Assembly (NCBI GenBank): GCA_903632075.3
Contig: CAHIKZ030005404.1
Span: 944,001-1,008,000, forward strand
Direction of reading: 5' to 3'
Origin: Acanthosepion pharaonis
Taxonomy: Eukaryota; Mollusca; Cephalopoda; Sepiida; Sepiidae
DNA length: 64,000 nt
In this document: positions 25,201-34,599 of the stretch, piece after piece
How positions within the stretch are numbered: the stretch's first letter is position 1
Layout of the letters: each line of letters begins with the position of its first letter
Notes under the pieces: model-generated
The model's input: the letters and a program-made list of their open reading frames with translations, nothing else
What the model was told of the DNA's origin: nothing
Databases searched by the model: none
Translations under genes and position numbers: made by a program

Positions 25201-28200
25201 TAATGCTAAAAATTGAACTATAAAGACCAAAGTCTGGGTTATCAACTCCACCCAAAATGGCTTTCAATTCAATAGTCATTGTGTAATATATACACACACA
25301 CCCACAAATATATACACAAAACAAATCTGGCATCAATTAACACACACACACACACACACAGCCTATGGGAAAATGAGTCACTATCATTGTTCACAAGTTG
25401 TTTACATTAATATTTTCATCCTTGTTGCTTTTAAGGCACAACATTGTAGCCAGTGTTAAAATAATGTGGGCAGGGGGTTACATTTTCTGAAAAAAGGAGG
25501 TTTTATTGCTCAAATTAATCTTAAAAATGTTATTGTCACCATGTAAGTTTTCATTTTAAAACTGCACTTGAAATTGCTTCATTTCAACAAAGACTTCTAC
25601 CCTATCCACAAAATAGCTTCTAACTCTCCTTTTCCAAAAAGGAAAAGTTTTACAATATTAAGTAATGTAATCTAGTCTGCATTTAGTTTTTGCTTGATTT
25701 TTTTTTTTTTTTTTTTTTTTTTTAACTTTAACATTGAAACTTTCTGTTGCATATATTTTCCAGCATTAAATAAAATAATTGTTACTTAAGTGAATAACAA
25801 CCCCCACCTCCCTCTATATTGATCTTAACACATTTGTGTTCATTCTTTCTGAAATGATCCTGGACCATAAATTCAGTGCTTGTTGCCTTTACGTTGTCAA
25901 TAATAAATAAAAAGAGCAAATACAAAATATGGCAAACTTGGCTGTCATTTTTGTTAATAATAATAATGGTAGTAATTAACAACCTTTTTGGACCTTTTAT
26001 GGAAAATTGTCAGACTGATGGACATACCAGAAAGCTTAATCTTCTCTTCCTCCATTGCTACTAGATAAAGAATGCACATGTGCACATTTTTTTTCATCGC
26101 TCCTCTAAAAAATATTTTCAGAATGACAATGAGCAACGCACCTCTGAAATCACTTTGTTTTTGTTTTTTCATGTTAACCTTAAAATTGCTTATTTTCTCC
26201 ATATATTGAGTCATTGAAACGGGCAACAATTGACCTCTTATTAATGTAACAGTTGATTCTAAGTTTTAAAAAAAGATCAGGAAAGTATTTAATTCTGGTA
26301 ATATTTCACCATTTATTTATATCAGAACTTATGTGCCATGTCTTTTCAAGATGCAGACGATTGTGGCTCTCCACAACTTCATGTCAGATAGCGTATCTAA
26401 ATTAGTTTTCCTGCCATTTATGACATAATAGATTATTTCTAAGCATTAACCATATTCATTCCTGTTTGAATATTGCTTCTTTTTTTTTTTTTTTCTTTTT
26501 TTTTTTCTTTTTTTTTAATCCTTAAAATAGCCTATATTCATGACATCGCCAAACCAGTTAGACATTTTAAAAAAACATGTATATTTTTACTGCATATTCT
26601 TAGATGGGTTTGTCAATTTTAGCACTTTACAGATTTGACACCTAAGAAAATATGTATCTCTATAATTTCCAATGGAAATAATCTAAGTTTGGTTCCATTT
26701 TACCTTTGTTCCAAATTTCAGATGCTCGTCAAAATTTTTAACTGAACAAATCCTGATTGCTGCTTACCACCCACATGGGTTGTCCTCTTCATGAATTGGT
26801 TGTTTGGGAAAAATCTTGGCTGATTAACATATCCACTGACGTATTTGAATAGAAGTGGTTGTGCTGATTGATTTGAAGTCTTTAGATATGTAAGACCACT
26901 ATAAGAACTGAATAACAAATGCAGTTGTTTTCAGCTTTGCAAGACAATCACAACAATAACATATATAAATACTTTGTCATGATTTTAGAAAAATCTACTG
27001 AGAATCAACGAGGAGATTCTCGAGTTAGAAATTAATGCAATCATTACTGACAGAATTGGATTTTGTGTTTTTTAAATTAGAATTTTTTTTGCAACACACT
27101 GATACATGTTAAAATCCTTACAATATTGAGTATTGTTGAAGTTATCACTAACCAATCAATGAAATTTGAATAAGTTGATTTGTTTGGGAAAATAATTTGA
27201 CAATCCTACTTCTCTGTTTAATAATTTCTTTAATTTGGTAAACAATTTTTAAGAAAAAAAAATTTTTCTTTCCTTTTTAATAACGAAGAATAAATTCTTA
27301 GGATTTCTTACTCTTGAGCATGCAACATGCAATGGGTCATGCATAAATATTTATTTCTGGAGCCAAATTCCAACTTTTTGTAACATTTGACCTTGTGATT
27401 TGTTTATAGTTCTTGCAAACACAGTGTGAACTGGATTCTTGAATAAAGAAAAGATATGCAGAAAAACACAATATTGTAATTTTATTAAATAAGTATTTAT
27501 TTTAATCATTTTAAATTGTTTTTAAAATAGTGGGACTATTTTTGTATGTTAAATAATAAGTTTTATTTTTTTCCAAAATATTAATGAAAATTTATTGTAC
27601 TAATTTATGCACCCTAGTAAAAACCAACTGCACTTTGTACCCACTTCCTGTTTGCACTTCTCCCCAAGATTTGGTTTTGATCATTCAATGTATGGCTATG
27701 TTAGATGTGATGGATGGACAGACTAACAGAAGTCACAGAATTTTATATATAGATTTGAACCTAAAATTTGCATTTTTTACAAAACTACTTCAGTTTGTTG
27801 CAGGTTTTTGTTAGATGCTTTTTTAACATCTGCCAGATATGAGATAAAATGGATGTTTCTTTTCATTATTTGTTTCTTTGTCATAGGAGATGTTGATGGA
27901 GGAATTGAACACTTGAGTAATGCAGTGGCTGTGTGTGGTCAACCTCATCAGTTATTACAGGTACTGCAGCAGACCCTGCCAGTACGTGTGTTCCAGTTAT
28001 TGTTACAGAAATTGCCAACTGTCTCTCAGGTAAACTATCATTTTCTACATCATCCAATATTGTTATTTCACTATTATTAATAATTTCATAATATGATTGT
28101 TATTAAGTGAATAATTAAGATATAGCTATTTTATTCATGCCATCAAAAGATGACGGAATTAAGTAATCTTTTCCAGTTGCATTATGTTTTCTGTGTGGGT

Positions 28201-28203
28201 GTT

Positions 28204-28253
<50 letters not shown>

Positions 28254-31200
28254 TCATGTAAGAAAATTCAACTTCTTAAATCATAACTTCAAAAAATATA
28301 TATTAAAAGAAAGGTAACGCACAATAATAAAAAGGAATGTGTTGGCAGATTTGTCTCCCCTGCTTTCTAATGAGATATTCCAGTATTATGATATCACGAA
28401 GCATAAGATTTTAACAGATTTAAAACACTTAAAAAGATGTATTTTTAATTCAAAACATAATTTTGACATAATATGCACAGATGGTTGTTGATATCATTCA
28501 TCTCAAATTCTAGAAATAGGCCATTCTTGTTGTTTTAAGGGGACAGTGATGAACAGCTCTCAAATTGATGCAGATTCTGAACTTTGCTGCTATTTTTCTG
28601 ACACTGATGGTAATTTTATAAACTGAACCCATAGTCATTCCATATAAGCAATAATAAAAAAAATATAAAAAAGTTCCCCAAATGAGGTTACATTTGGAAC
28701 TTTTTTCTTTTTTTTTATTGCCATGCCATGTGCAAGTTGTACTCACTGCTTTTTCTTTTTCCTCATGTTTTGGCTAGAAAAAAAAGTTAAGCATTGGTTG
28801 AAGCACTTTTAACTATGTAAAATCTACCAATATTAAGATCTGATCTTTGAATGAAAAATGAAGATTCAGAAAAAAAAGTTCAATAATTGAATCTTCATTT
28901 TAACTGAATTTTTTCTCTCTCTCTCTCTCTCTCTCTCATTTCTTGGGGGTCATATAACTGCAGTTGAGTGAAAAAAAAAAATAATCGAATGTTATTGATC
29001 CAGGATGCCATTGCCATTGTGTCTATCACATCTGTTGTCAAATAAAGCTTTGTATTTATTTAAATGATCAATTCAGTTGATTCTATTTGCTCATAGCACA
29101 CACTGATGATTACAAACATTTCAGTGCTAAAGGGCTTATTCAGTCTGATCAAATTTTTTTTAAGGCAAAATAAATACTGTATATAGTTCAACCAGTCAAC
29201 AAAAAAATTACCTGTGCATAGTGTAATCCCCCTTATTTTTTTGTGTGTGTGGGGGGGAACTGATCATAAAACCCTGCACTATACTTGAGTATGTATGGTA
29301 AATCTGGTTCAACAAGTGTTGAATCTTTAAATCTGTTATTTCAACAAAAAAAAAAAATGCTTTCCCACCATTCACTGTATTCCTCCATGATTTGTAGGGA
29401 TGTTGGCTCCTTTTTATAAAATCAAATTACAATTATTTTATGCATTATTTTGATTTTTGTTCTTTTGAATATTTTACTTTGGTATGCAGCGTTTAATAAG
29501 TAACCTTTTCGGTGGAATTCAATCAATGCATATAATTGTTTCACTTGAACTGATAACCATTCTTCTCTCACCTTTCTGTGGCTTTTTCATTGTCTTTCCA
29601 TTATGAAGTCACATGTATGCAGATTTATATTTGGCACTGAGCGCTTTCCATCTGTCTACCATTAACTATTCAGTGTGTTGGTTTAACAAAATATTATTCA
29701 ACAGGAGTTTCAATGCTCCTACGTATACACTTTCATTTTAATATTTAAATCTTATTGTCTGAAAATTTAACTTAATATTGGAATCTGCACATCTGATTGA
29801 TGCAACATCCAGTCTTATGGTACATATGCACTGCTGATTTCACCCCCCCCAAACATGCCTGTTGAATTCCTCACTGTATTTAGTATTGTTGAAGTTATCA
29901 TTTTTTTTGTTGAGATTTACAAACTCTATTTTCTTATTTCACAAACCAGTGGATGAAATTTGAATAGGCTGATTTATTTTGAAAAAATAGTTTGACAAAA
30001 ACCTTACTTCACAGTTTAATAATTTCTTTAATTTTATAGGATTTCATGGTAAACAATATCTTTTTTTAACATTGAAGAAAAAAAATTCTTACTCTTGAGT
30101 ATGCAACATACAACTGACCGTGCATACATATTTCTTTCTGGGGCCAAATTCCAACTTTTTGAAGTATTTGGCTTTCTGATTTGTTTATAGTTCTCACAAA
30201 CACAGGGTGAACTGGAAACTTTATTTTTGCATATATAAAAACTTGTATTGATATCCTCCATCCTGTCCAAATCTTCTTTTGCTTTCCCCCCTGTTGCAAC
30301 TATCTAACATCTCCCTTCCAAAAAAGACAACTGCTTGGGAATACGAGGTGCTATAAGTTTGGATGTATTAGTGATGTAATGGCTTGGAATTGGCAGTTGG
30401 AGTGCCAAATTCCAATTTCTGTTGGTTTTGTTTTATTCACTTAAACACAAATACCATTGGAAAAGGTATGGATCCACCTCTTTCCGCCATAGTTATGGGT
30501 TGGTTAAGACTTGTATCATTAAATCATTATCGCCATTATGAAAAAATTCCAAAAGGAAGAGATTTCTATAACATAACTATGAATAGGTCACACTAAAATT
30601 ATGCATTCATTCTTACTGAAACAAGAAAAACCATCATGGTACCCCACATGCTAAACCCAATAGACTAATTCATTTTCCAAATAAATGCATTGATCTTGAC
30701 TCCAAAAGACACCATTTCTTTAAGGCAACAATTCCTAAAAGACTTTTCAAAAATACTGAAAGAAATAGAATTATAACATTCCTGAAATTAGTTGGATTAT
30801 ATCTGAAAATATAAAAAAAAAAAAAATTATACATTTTCCCTAAATATAAATCAGTTTAGGCATAAAATGACTCCAAAGAGTTGATATGCCATTAAAAATC
30901 CACTTTGCTAAAGTTATTTGTACATAAGTGAATGCAGTGAACTCTACTGGAATTCGAACTCAGCTCTCCAATTTCTCATTCTGAACCACTATCCATTACA
31001 TCACTTGTATAAACGTATAGTAGCATATAATAAGACCTGTTTTATAAATTTTTTATTATATTGTATGTTGGGCAGTGATAGTTTTGGTGGGAGGGGGTCA
31101 TTTAGCTTTGTCTATCCTTGAAAGTATTTGATCAAAATCCAAATGGCAGTGATTATGAGAAATCAGCATCTTTATAGTCATTTATTTCCAGTAAGTGTCA

Positions 31201-31401
31201 ATTTCCTATTTCTGAAATGGGGCAGCACAACCAGGCAACAACACTATAACGATGCCGCAGGAAAAAAAAAGTTTAAAAAAAAATGTTTTGAGCCTTGTGA
31301 TCCACATTTACTTAGTCTCTTTGTGAAGAATTTGTTTTACTGCATATTAACAATGCAAAAGTTGAATTTGATGCTATGCAGTCTACATAAAATATATTCT
31401 C

Positions 31402-31433
<32 letters not shown>

Positions 31434-31490
31434 CAGAGATTTGCAAATGTTAACTCTTCAGCGACAGTCACGGAAGATGAATTGGAGTAA
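10534..31490 (+). CDS. TOMM20: TOMM20, mitochondrial import receptor subunit Tom20 (five coding exons)
   Basis: Joining 10534-10657, 14429-14472, 20261-20342, 27887-28029 and 31437-31490 gives 447 nt, i.e. 148 aa plus stop, close to the 145 aa of vertebrate Tom20. All introns are GT-AG and phases match (1, 0, 1, 0). Residues about 6-25 form a single N-terminal membrane anchor (ALGIAAAGAGICFIGYCIYF) followed by the basic DRKRRSDP flank that is invariant in animals. A basic linker (RRRKARQEAKK), a TPR-like receptor fold (about 65-131: EMQKFFLQEVQNGEDLLAQ, AVAVCGQP, LLQVLQQTLP) and an acidic tail TEDELE follow. Tom20 sits in the outer mitochondrial membrane, exposes its receptor domain to the cytosol and binds amphipathic presequences for transfer to the TOM pore. 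No stops or frameshifts are present, so the gene looks functional despite TE-filled introns of 3.8, 5.8, 7.5 and 3.4 kb. Confidence 0.96.
11472..11570 (+). repeat. Dispersed repeat, copy 2 (partner at 7537-7625)
   Basis: Shares CTTGATTTATTTCTTCC and TCAAAGCTC...GGTTAAACTGTTT with 7537-7625 in direct orientation, in intron 1. Confidence 0.55.
12785..13015 (+). repeat. Dispersed repeat family A, uninterrupted copy
   Basis: TTCACTGAAAAA...TCATAGCATGGTG...AAAAACAAA...AAAGACCAAA...CAGCACGTTC...CAAATAATTG runs parallel to 20590-20690 plus 21340-21440, where the same order is split by about 650 bp. Confidence 0.5.
13080..13375 (+). pseudogene. LINE reverse-transcriptase C-terminal fragment (CR1/Jockey-like)
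   Basis: In shifting frames the + strand reads SLLLYCYNHAD, then FPRSVALWNRL and LNLKSRVNYYLSYISS. This is the typical end of Jockey/CR1-group ORF2 proteins (...LFYRYY...FPRTARLWNSLP...FKSRVNRHL). A related copy lies inverted at 46510-47375. It is 5'-truncated, with no catalytic domain, and is followed within about 25 bp by the 5S-derived SINE. Confidence 0.65.
13398..13620 (+). mobile_element. 5S rRNA-derived SINE with tRNA-like segment, copy 1
   Basis: 13398-13510 aligns over its whole length with 5S rRNA: GCTTACAGCC at the start, AAATTAAGCAATGTCGAGC (A-box region), TTGGTTAGTATCTAGATGGG (C-box region), then GGGGAATAACGTGCTGTAAGC at the end. It is about 113 nt against the usual 120. It continues without a break into GTGTCATGGATAATGACTC...ACATTCTAATTCTC, a tRNA-like A-box/B-box pair shared with copies at 22726 and 30360. 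A true 5S gene would lack this appended body and would end in a T run. It lies in intron 1, same strand as TOMM20. Confidence 0.8.
14429..14472 (+). CDS. TOMM20: TOMM20 coding exon 2
   Basis: A 44-nt exon, acceptor TTTCTCAG|GG and donor CCT|GTAAGT. Encodes the basic linker RRRKARQEAKKGPPP, the counterpart of the RERRKKQK region of vertebrate Tom20. Confidence 0.92.
14791..14822. repeat. (AC)n microsatellite ending in (GT)n
   Basis: Twelve AC units followed by GTGTGTGT, self-complementary. Confidence 0.9.
15600..16215. mobile_element. Foldback (long inverted repeat) element, copy 1
   Basis: The left end TTCTCTTGACACTACTATTA is complementary to the right end around 16170-16215 (TAATAATGGTGTTAAAGGAA). 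The right arm from about 15990 (TTGTAAATAAGCAATTTAAT) through 16130 matches 61160-61310, and its inverse matches 60815-60935. No coding capacity. Overall size of about 615 bp equals the second copy at 60750-61375, so it is a MITE-like family. Confidence 0.55.
16985..17030. repeat. (TA)n microsatellite
   Basis: About 23 TA units within TOMM20 intron 2. Confidence 0.95.
18363..18671. mobile_element. pogo/Tigger-type MITE with TA duplication
   Basis: Begins CAGTGCAATCTCGGTTCTCG and ends with the reverse complement of CAGTGGAACCTTGGTTCATG; both are flanked by TA (18361-18362, 18672-18673). The CAGTGGAACCTCGGTT-type terminus is the hallmark of pogo/Tigger elements. 309 bp, no transposase, in intron 2. 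Confidence 0.75.
20261..20342 (+). CDS. TOMM20: TOMM20 coding exon 3
   Basis: An 82-nt exon, acceptor CTCCTGTCAG| and donor CAAG|GTATGT. Encodes LPKMSSPEEMQKFFLQEVQN then GEDLLAQ, matching the QKFFLEEI...GEELLAQ helix of vertebrate Tom20. Confidence 0.95.
20590..21440 (+). repeat. Dispersed repeat family A copy split by a nested insertion
   Basis: 20590-20690 (TTTTCACTGAAAAAACTGC, CATAGCATGATGG) and 21345-21440 (TTCCTCTCTAGCATGTTC...AATCAAATAGTTGCC) together parallel 12785-13015. The inserted block 20690-21345 starts AGTAGAGCCCAGCGTTACCC, the AGCCCGGCGTTGCCC-like start of widespread invertebrate repeats. It contains a direct duplication of about 58 bp (GTGAAGTTTTGTTGAAATC at 21016 and 21246) and ends TTTTATAATAAGTA. 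Confidence 0.5.
22440..22560 (-). repeat. Dispersed repeat family R, inverted relative to 46026-46100
   Basis: CATGGAACCA...GTAGCACCTGTTA...CAGCTATGGGCAAGTAGTGA then CCCCC is the reverse complement of 46026-46100 with few differences. Function unknown. Confidence 0.6.
22700..22960 (+). mobile_element. Chimeric SINE body without 5S head, copy 2
   Basis: CATGGATAACGACTTGGGAT...GCAAATCCAGTCAAGTTCAT...ACACTTGGACACAAATATCC...AAAGGTATGAG parallels copies at 13529 and 30368-30480. A tail motif GACCTGTAAGGTGTTGATGC then CATTAA appears at 22690, and a diverged form at 22935. No 5S segment is visible, so it is 5'-truncated. Confidence 0.55.
23574..23972 (-). CDS. Unrecognised 132-codon antisense ORF in TOMM20 intron 3
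   Basis: An open frame of 132 codons from an ATG (complement of 23970-23972), long for such AT-rich DNA, in a stretch with a more balanced base composition than its neighbours. The protein is mixed hydrophobic and cysteine-rich near the N-terminus (MRLDLTTCTVGACCVMYQ), with no motif I can name. Other minus frames also read protein-like text (for example YVADEKK), so it may be a decayed transposon or processed pseudogene read in the wrong frame. No promoter or splice evidence. Confidence 0.15.
   Translation of the reverse strand: MRLDLTTCTVGACCVMYQHLYHLGYRNQWQQVEFILSIPNPNLLVYLLNATFRIMCKAFISCCCRVMVNKSLTQTIVQVLSFLTEFQSLNSTGRLFNGLAEWSMLLTRKKHPGQFLSKVFNTIVLRSSSSMF
27120..27440 (-). pseudogene. 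Helitron helicase C-terminal fragment, copy 1
   Basis: The minus strand from about 27440 reads NPVHTVFARTINKSQGQMLQ, then KVGIWLQK-stop-IFMHDPLHVACSRVRNPK. INKSQGQ and (S)HGQLYVA(L/C)SRV are late motifs of the Pif1-like helicase domain of Helitron RepHel proteins. A stop interrupts the frame and upstream helicase and Rep domains are absent. A diverged copy in the same orientation is at 29870-30300. Confidence 0.7.
27887..28029 (+). CDS. TOMM20: TOMM20 coding exon 4
   Basis: A 143-nt exon, acceptor GTCATAG| and donor CTCAG|GTAAAC. Encodes the conserved receptor core (GIEHLSNAVAVCGQPHQLLQ, then VLQQTLP and LLLQKLPTVSQ), the most conserved Tom20 region. Confidence 0.96.
28205..28252. repeat. 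Poly(T) run of about 48
   Basis: Uninterrupted T tract, possibly the fossil poly(A) tail of an antisense retro-insertion, though no element body is recognisable. Confidence 0.9.
28914..28937. repeat. (CT)n microsatellite
   Basis: About eleven CT units. Confidence 0.9.
29870..30300 (-). pseudogene. Helitron helicase C-terminal fragment, copy 2
   Basis: The minus strand reads FPVHPVFVRTINKSESQ, LQKVGIWPQKEICMHGQLYV then AYSRVR: the Pif1/Helitron HGQLYVA-SRV motif intact, INKSQGQ changed to INKSESQ. A second frame continues to VYHEIL near 30034. Nucleotide identity with 27120-27440 extends outside the coding part (GTATTGTTGAAGTTATCA, TTTAATAATTTCTTTAATTT), so both derive from the same Helitron family. 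Confidence 0.72.
30325..30560 (+). mobile_element. 5S/tRNA-like chimeric SINE, copy 3 (5'-truncated)
   Basis: 30325-30360 matches the last third of 5S rRNA (GGGAATACGAGGTGCTATAA). It is followed by the shared tRNA-like body GTGATGTAATGGCTTGG...AAATTCCAATTTC and ACACAAATACCATTGG...AAAGGTATGGATCC. Confidence 0.72.
30840..31010 (-). mobile_element. tRNA-like SINE related to the chimeric family, inverted copy 4
   Basis: The minus strand gives AGTGATGTAATGGATAGTGG (A-box region) and GAGTTCGAATTCC (B-box, consensus GGTTCGANNCC), then a body ending in the GGCATATCAACTCTTTGGAG tail that mirrors 22690. Lies tail to tail with copy 3. Confidence 0.6.
31437..31490 (+). CDS. TOMM20: TOMM20 coding exon 5 and stop
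   Basis: Acceptor is a run of about 27 T followed by CAG|AGA. Encodes RFANVNSSATVTEDELE and stops with TAA at 31488. The acidic end matches the AEDDVE-type terminus of other Tom20 proteins. Confidence 0.93.
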   Translation, partial: RFANVNSSATVTEDELE

Positions 31491-31999
31491 AAAGAAATCC
31501 ACAAATTTGACAGGCCAGCTTCCATCAGAAGATGAAAAGAGGGTGGAAGTCACGGCGAACATAAGAGCTTGTCGGGGCAGATAGGGGGGGTTGCATCCAT
31601 CTTTAGTTTATCACTTAGTTTCTTTTTTGGACTTCTGCCCTAATTTCTCCTGGTCACCAGGTGCCACTGTTCTGTCAAGCTCACTCCCTCTTAAAACAGA
31701 GGCAGACAAGTGAGTTTGACATGATAACAGTAATAATGTTGACATACTATTAAAAATGAAAAGACACTATTACAATTATCTTTTTTCATGACAAATTTCA
31801 ACACTTAATCCTATAATACTACCATGGCCTCTCTTCTACCCACCAAGTAAATCTCATTGATTTCAGCTTTCGGATTTAAAAACCATCATACAACTTGGAT
31901 TTTTTTTTTTTTTTCTCCACAGAAGCCACTTAGGATGTGTAGTGTACTAAAACACTTTTATACATACCCCTCACATATAAGACTGCAAATCATGTGTGA

Positions 32000-32002
<3 letters not shown>
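31491..32002 (+). other. TOMM20: TOMM20 3' UTR / downstream flank
   Basis: Follows the stop codon. No canonical AATAAA was found before the (TA)n tract; the first AATAAA is at about 32339 inside a repeat. The UTR end therefore cannot be fixed. No other gene seen. Confidence 0.4.

Positions 32003-32076
<74 letters not shown>
32003..32076. repeat. (TA)n microsatellite
   Basis: About 37 TA units; a second (TA)n and a poly(T) follow at 32131-32193. Confidence 0.95.
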
Positions 32077-32078
<2 letters not shown>

Positions 32079-32133
32079 AATGAAAAATTTCTTTTAAACA
32101 GACTTTAAAAATTTTGTTCATTTTTTTTTTATA

Positions 32134-32196
<63 letters not shown>

Positions 32197-32202
32197 TAGA
32201 CA

Positions 32203-32314
32203 TAGGGTATGCAGCATAAATACCTTCCACATAATGGTAACACATTAGTGGCAATGGTGTCTTCATCTAGTTAGTGTTTTACCATTATGTGGGAGGTATT
32301 TCTGCTGCATCCTG
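32203..32314. mobile_element. Mariner-derived MITE, copy 1
   Basis: Terminal inverted repeats of about 36 bp (TAGGGTATGCAGCATAAATA against AGGATGCAGCAGAAATACC) with TA after the right end. The core GTGGCAATGGTGTCTTCATC is identical to the 5' region of the mariner at 50211-50764. 112 bp, non-coding. Confidence 0.75.
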
Positions 32315-32325
32315 TATGTATATAT

Positions 32326-32668
32326 TGATAGGATAAAGAATAAATACAAAAACGTTTATCAATCTTAACCCATTTCACCATTGCTAAAGCTTCATCAGAG
32401 AATGATAGTGGGGGGACGAAAAAGACACTCGTATTTTTATTTTTGTATTTGATTTTCATTGGTTAAGTAGGCTTCAGAATTCCATAAATTATATTAATGC
32501 TATTTAACAAGTAAAATGTATATCAAATGTACTTAACCAATGAAAATCAAACACAAAGATAAAAATACCAGAATTTCTTTTTCATTAACATCTCATTCTC
32601 TGAAGTTTTATTAAAAGTGATGAAGCATGTTAGATTGATAAACACGTCCTATTTGTTCTTTGTCCTGT
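32326..32668. mobile_element. Foldback copy of the GATAGGATAAAG repeat (family C)
   Basis: 32326-32480 (GATAGGATAAAGAATAAATA...TTGATTTTCATTGGTTAAGT) and 32525-32668 (ACTTAACCAATGAAAATCAA...TTTGTTCTTTGTCCTGTC) are inverted copies of about 150 bp. The same unit recurs singly at 38848 and 58488. Confidence 0.65.
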
Positions 32669-32900
32669 CATTGTTAGATTCCGATCTATATTTGATCTGT
32701 ATTTAATACACGTTAATATCTATGCTGGTTAGGATATAGAATCATCTCCAAACAAAAGTGGAGATAATGAGACAAAATAGAAAAGCTGTTTCAAGCAAAT
32801 TCGTTTTGTCTCTCTATCAGATTCTATGGCCAGAAAGTTTGTGCTTTATAATTTTTTTTTTTTTTTTTTTCTTCTTCTTCCCCTCCCCCTCCTTTGTATA

Positions 32901-33057
32901 GAAGCTGTCAACATCTGCTGGATTTAAAATTATCCCTTAGTTTTCTTTCTTGTTTCTTTCTTTTTCAATGCAGTATATGAATTAATGGAGAGAGAGAAAA
33001 AAAACATCTCTAATCAGAGTAGGCTAAATTTCAAATCCAGCAGATATTAATGGCTTC
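32901..33057. repeat. Inverted repeat with 31-bp arms
   Basis: GAAGCTGTCAACATCTGCTG (32901) pairs with 33026-33057, which reads CAGCAGATATTAATGGCTTC on the + strand. The ACATCTG(C/T)TGG core is shared with the foldback at 61968-62092. Confidence 0.6.
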
Positions 33058-33359
33058 AATATATGGGTTAGTGTCTTTCTGGCTATAACATCTGAAAGAT
33101 ATTTATTACCTCTACTTGTAAAATTCTACTGCATTTTCCTCTCATTCCAACCTGAACATGCCTGTCATAAAGAATCAAAACGTGTTGTCTAAAACATCTT
33201 TTCCACTTTGTCACATTATCTCTATTCATATCTACATGGAGTGTTGTAGATTTAAAACTACTAGGCTGACCAGTGTTTGGGGAAATAAGCTTGTTTTTGT
33301 TTTTTGTTTTTTTTTTTGTTTTGTTTTTTTTTTTCCACATGAGTATTTGATTACCTTTG

Positions 33360-33483
33360 ATACGCCATGAGCAGACATGAGTGTACATTGAGAGATTCAT
33401 GGAAGATTGAAGTTTAAATACAGTAAATTCGACTTTGCTAACCGAACGCTCCTTCGTGGCCAAATTGGTAAAGGCATTTAACC
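33360..33483 (+). mobile_element. tRNA-derived SINE fragment (+)
   Basis: TACGCCATGAGCAGACATGA...CATGGAAGATTGAAGTTTAA...CTCCTTCGTGGCCAAATTGG then TAAAGGCA is the inverse of 37195-37320. It ends soon after the A-box-like GTGGCCAAATTGG. Confidence 0.6.
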
Positions 33484-33740
33484 AAATGTACAAATTTGCC
33501 CTTATATTCTCATTTTTTGTGGCTTTTGTCACAAGACATTTTCTCCCCCCCCCCTCCTTATATACACTAGATGATACTCAGTCGAATATTTTCAGCTCGC
33601 ACTCGGAAAGCTGAAGAATGTATCAGCTGAAAGTCAAAACAAAAAACATAGGGTGGGAATATTAATCAAAACACTTCCTAGAATAACATTTGGATCTTCT
33701 GAATTTCAAACGGGACTTTACATGATTTTTTTTTATTTTA

Positions 33741-33744
<4 letters not shown>

Positions 33745-33793
<49 letters not shown>
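33745..33793. repeat. (TA)n microsatellite
   Basis: About 24 TA units. Confidence 0.95.
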
Positions 33794-33796
<3 letters not shown>

Positions 33797-34599
33797 AGTA
33801 AATAGGAAAATAATAAAATTATAGGTAAATGTTTGAATGATAGAGAAAGTGATACTGAACCAAGTAGGAGATAAGCAAAATGAAAGTTTTGGCTCTAGTG
33901 CTTTCCGTACAATTTCAAAAATTATACACTCTTTCATAAAAGAAAAATGTTATGCTTAAATATAGAGTAGAATTATTTGTGCCAGTGTATAAGCAATTTA
34001 ACAAATACAATGTATTAAAGGTTCTTAATATAATAATTCCTAGTCAGACATTCTTAATAAATTTAAACTTGCGAAATAATACTTTTAAAAATAAAACAAT
34101 AAATGTATACCACAACTTATCTTAAAAAAATAAACATATGTTTTAATAATTAAAGATTAAAAATGGATAATAATATAATAAACAAAGATACAACACTAAA
34201 TGGATAAGTAAAATAAAGACTTCCCTTTTAAAATGACAATGCTTTCTTTGAGCAATGAAAAAACACATCCACTCATTCCAACATCAGCTTTTTCCTATTC
34301 ATTGATTGTAAGGTAACATTTTTTTGTGAACAAGATTGTATTTTCAAATTTGTTGAAAAGTGTTTCAAGTCATAATATTTTGTTTACTACTTTTCTTAAT
34401 GTTTCAGAATAGTCAATTTCTTCTATTATTTATCTTTCAAATATTTTAACAAAAAATGTTCTATATTTGATAATTTTACTTTCTTTAATTATTGATTTCT
34501 ATTATTATTTTAAATATAATGTGAATTCTCATTGATACATTTGATAATGAAGCATTTACTCAAGTTGTATCCATAAAAAAAATAACAAACAGATGTCCA
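33794..34599. other. Gene-free AT-rich stretch
   Basis: No recognisable gene or repeat; short A/T runs only. Confidence 0.5.

Larger units (their letters stand above)
20343..27886 (+). other. TOMM20: TOMM20 intron 3
   Basis: The largest intron (7.5 kb). It holds a nested repeat (20590-21440), T runs (22244-22274, 25699-25722, 26480-26517), SINE sequences (22440-22960), an unrecognised antisense ORF (23574-23972) and a Helitron helicase fragment (27120-27440). No gene seen in 24000-27100 apart from short AT-rich frames. Confidence 0.8.
28030..31436 (+). other. TOMM20: TOMM20 intron 4
   Basis: Contains T48 (28205-28252), (CT)n (28914-28937), a Helitron fragment (29870-30300), two chimeric SINE copies (30325-30560 and 30840-31010 inverted) and the T-rich acceptor tract 31407-31433. 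No other gene. Confidence 0.8.

Noticed and set aside
31128..31490. 120-codon ORF ending at the TOMM20 stop
   Set aside because: Only the last 17 codons are exon 5; the upstream part translates intron and the T tract of the acceptor.
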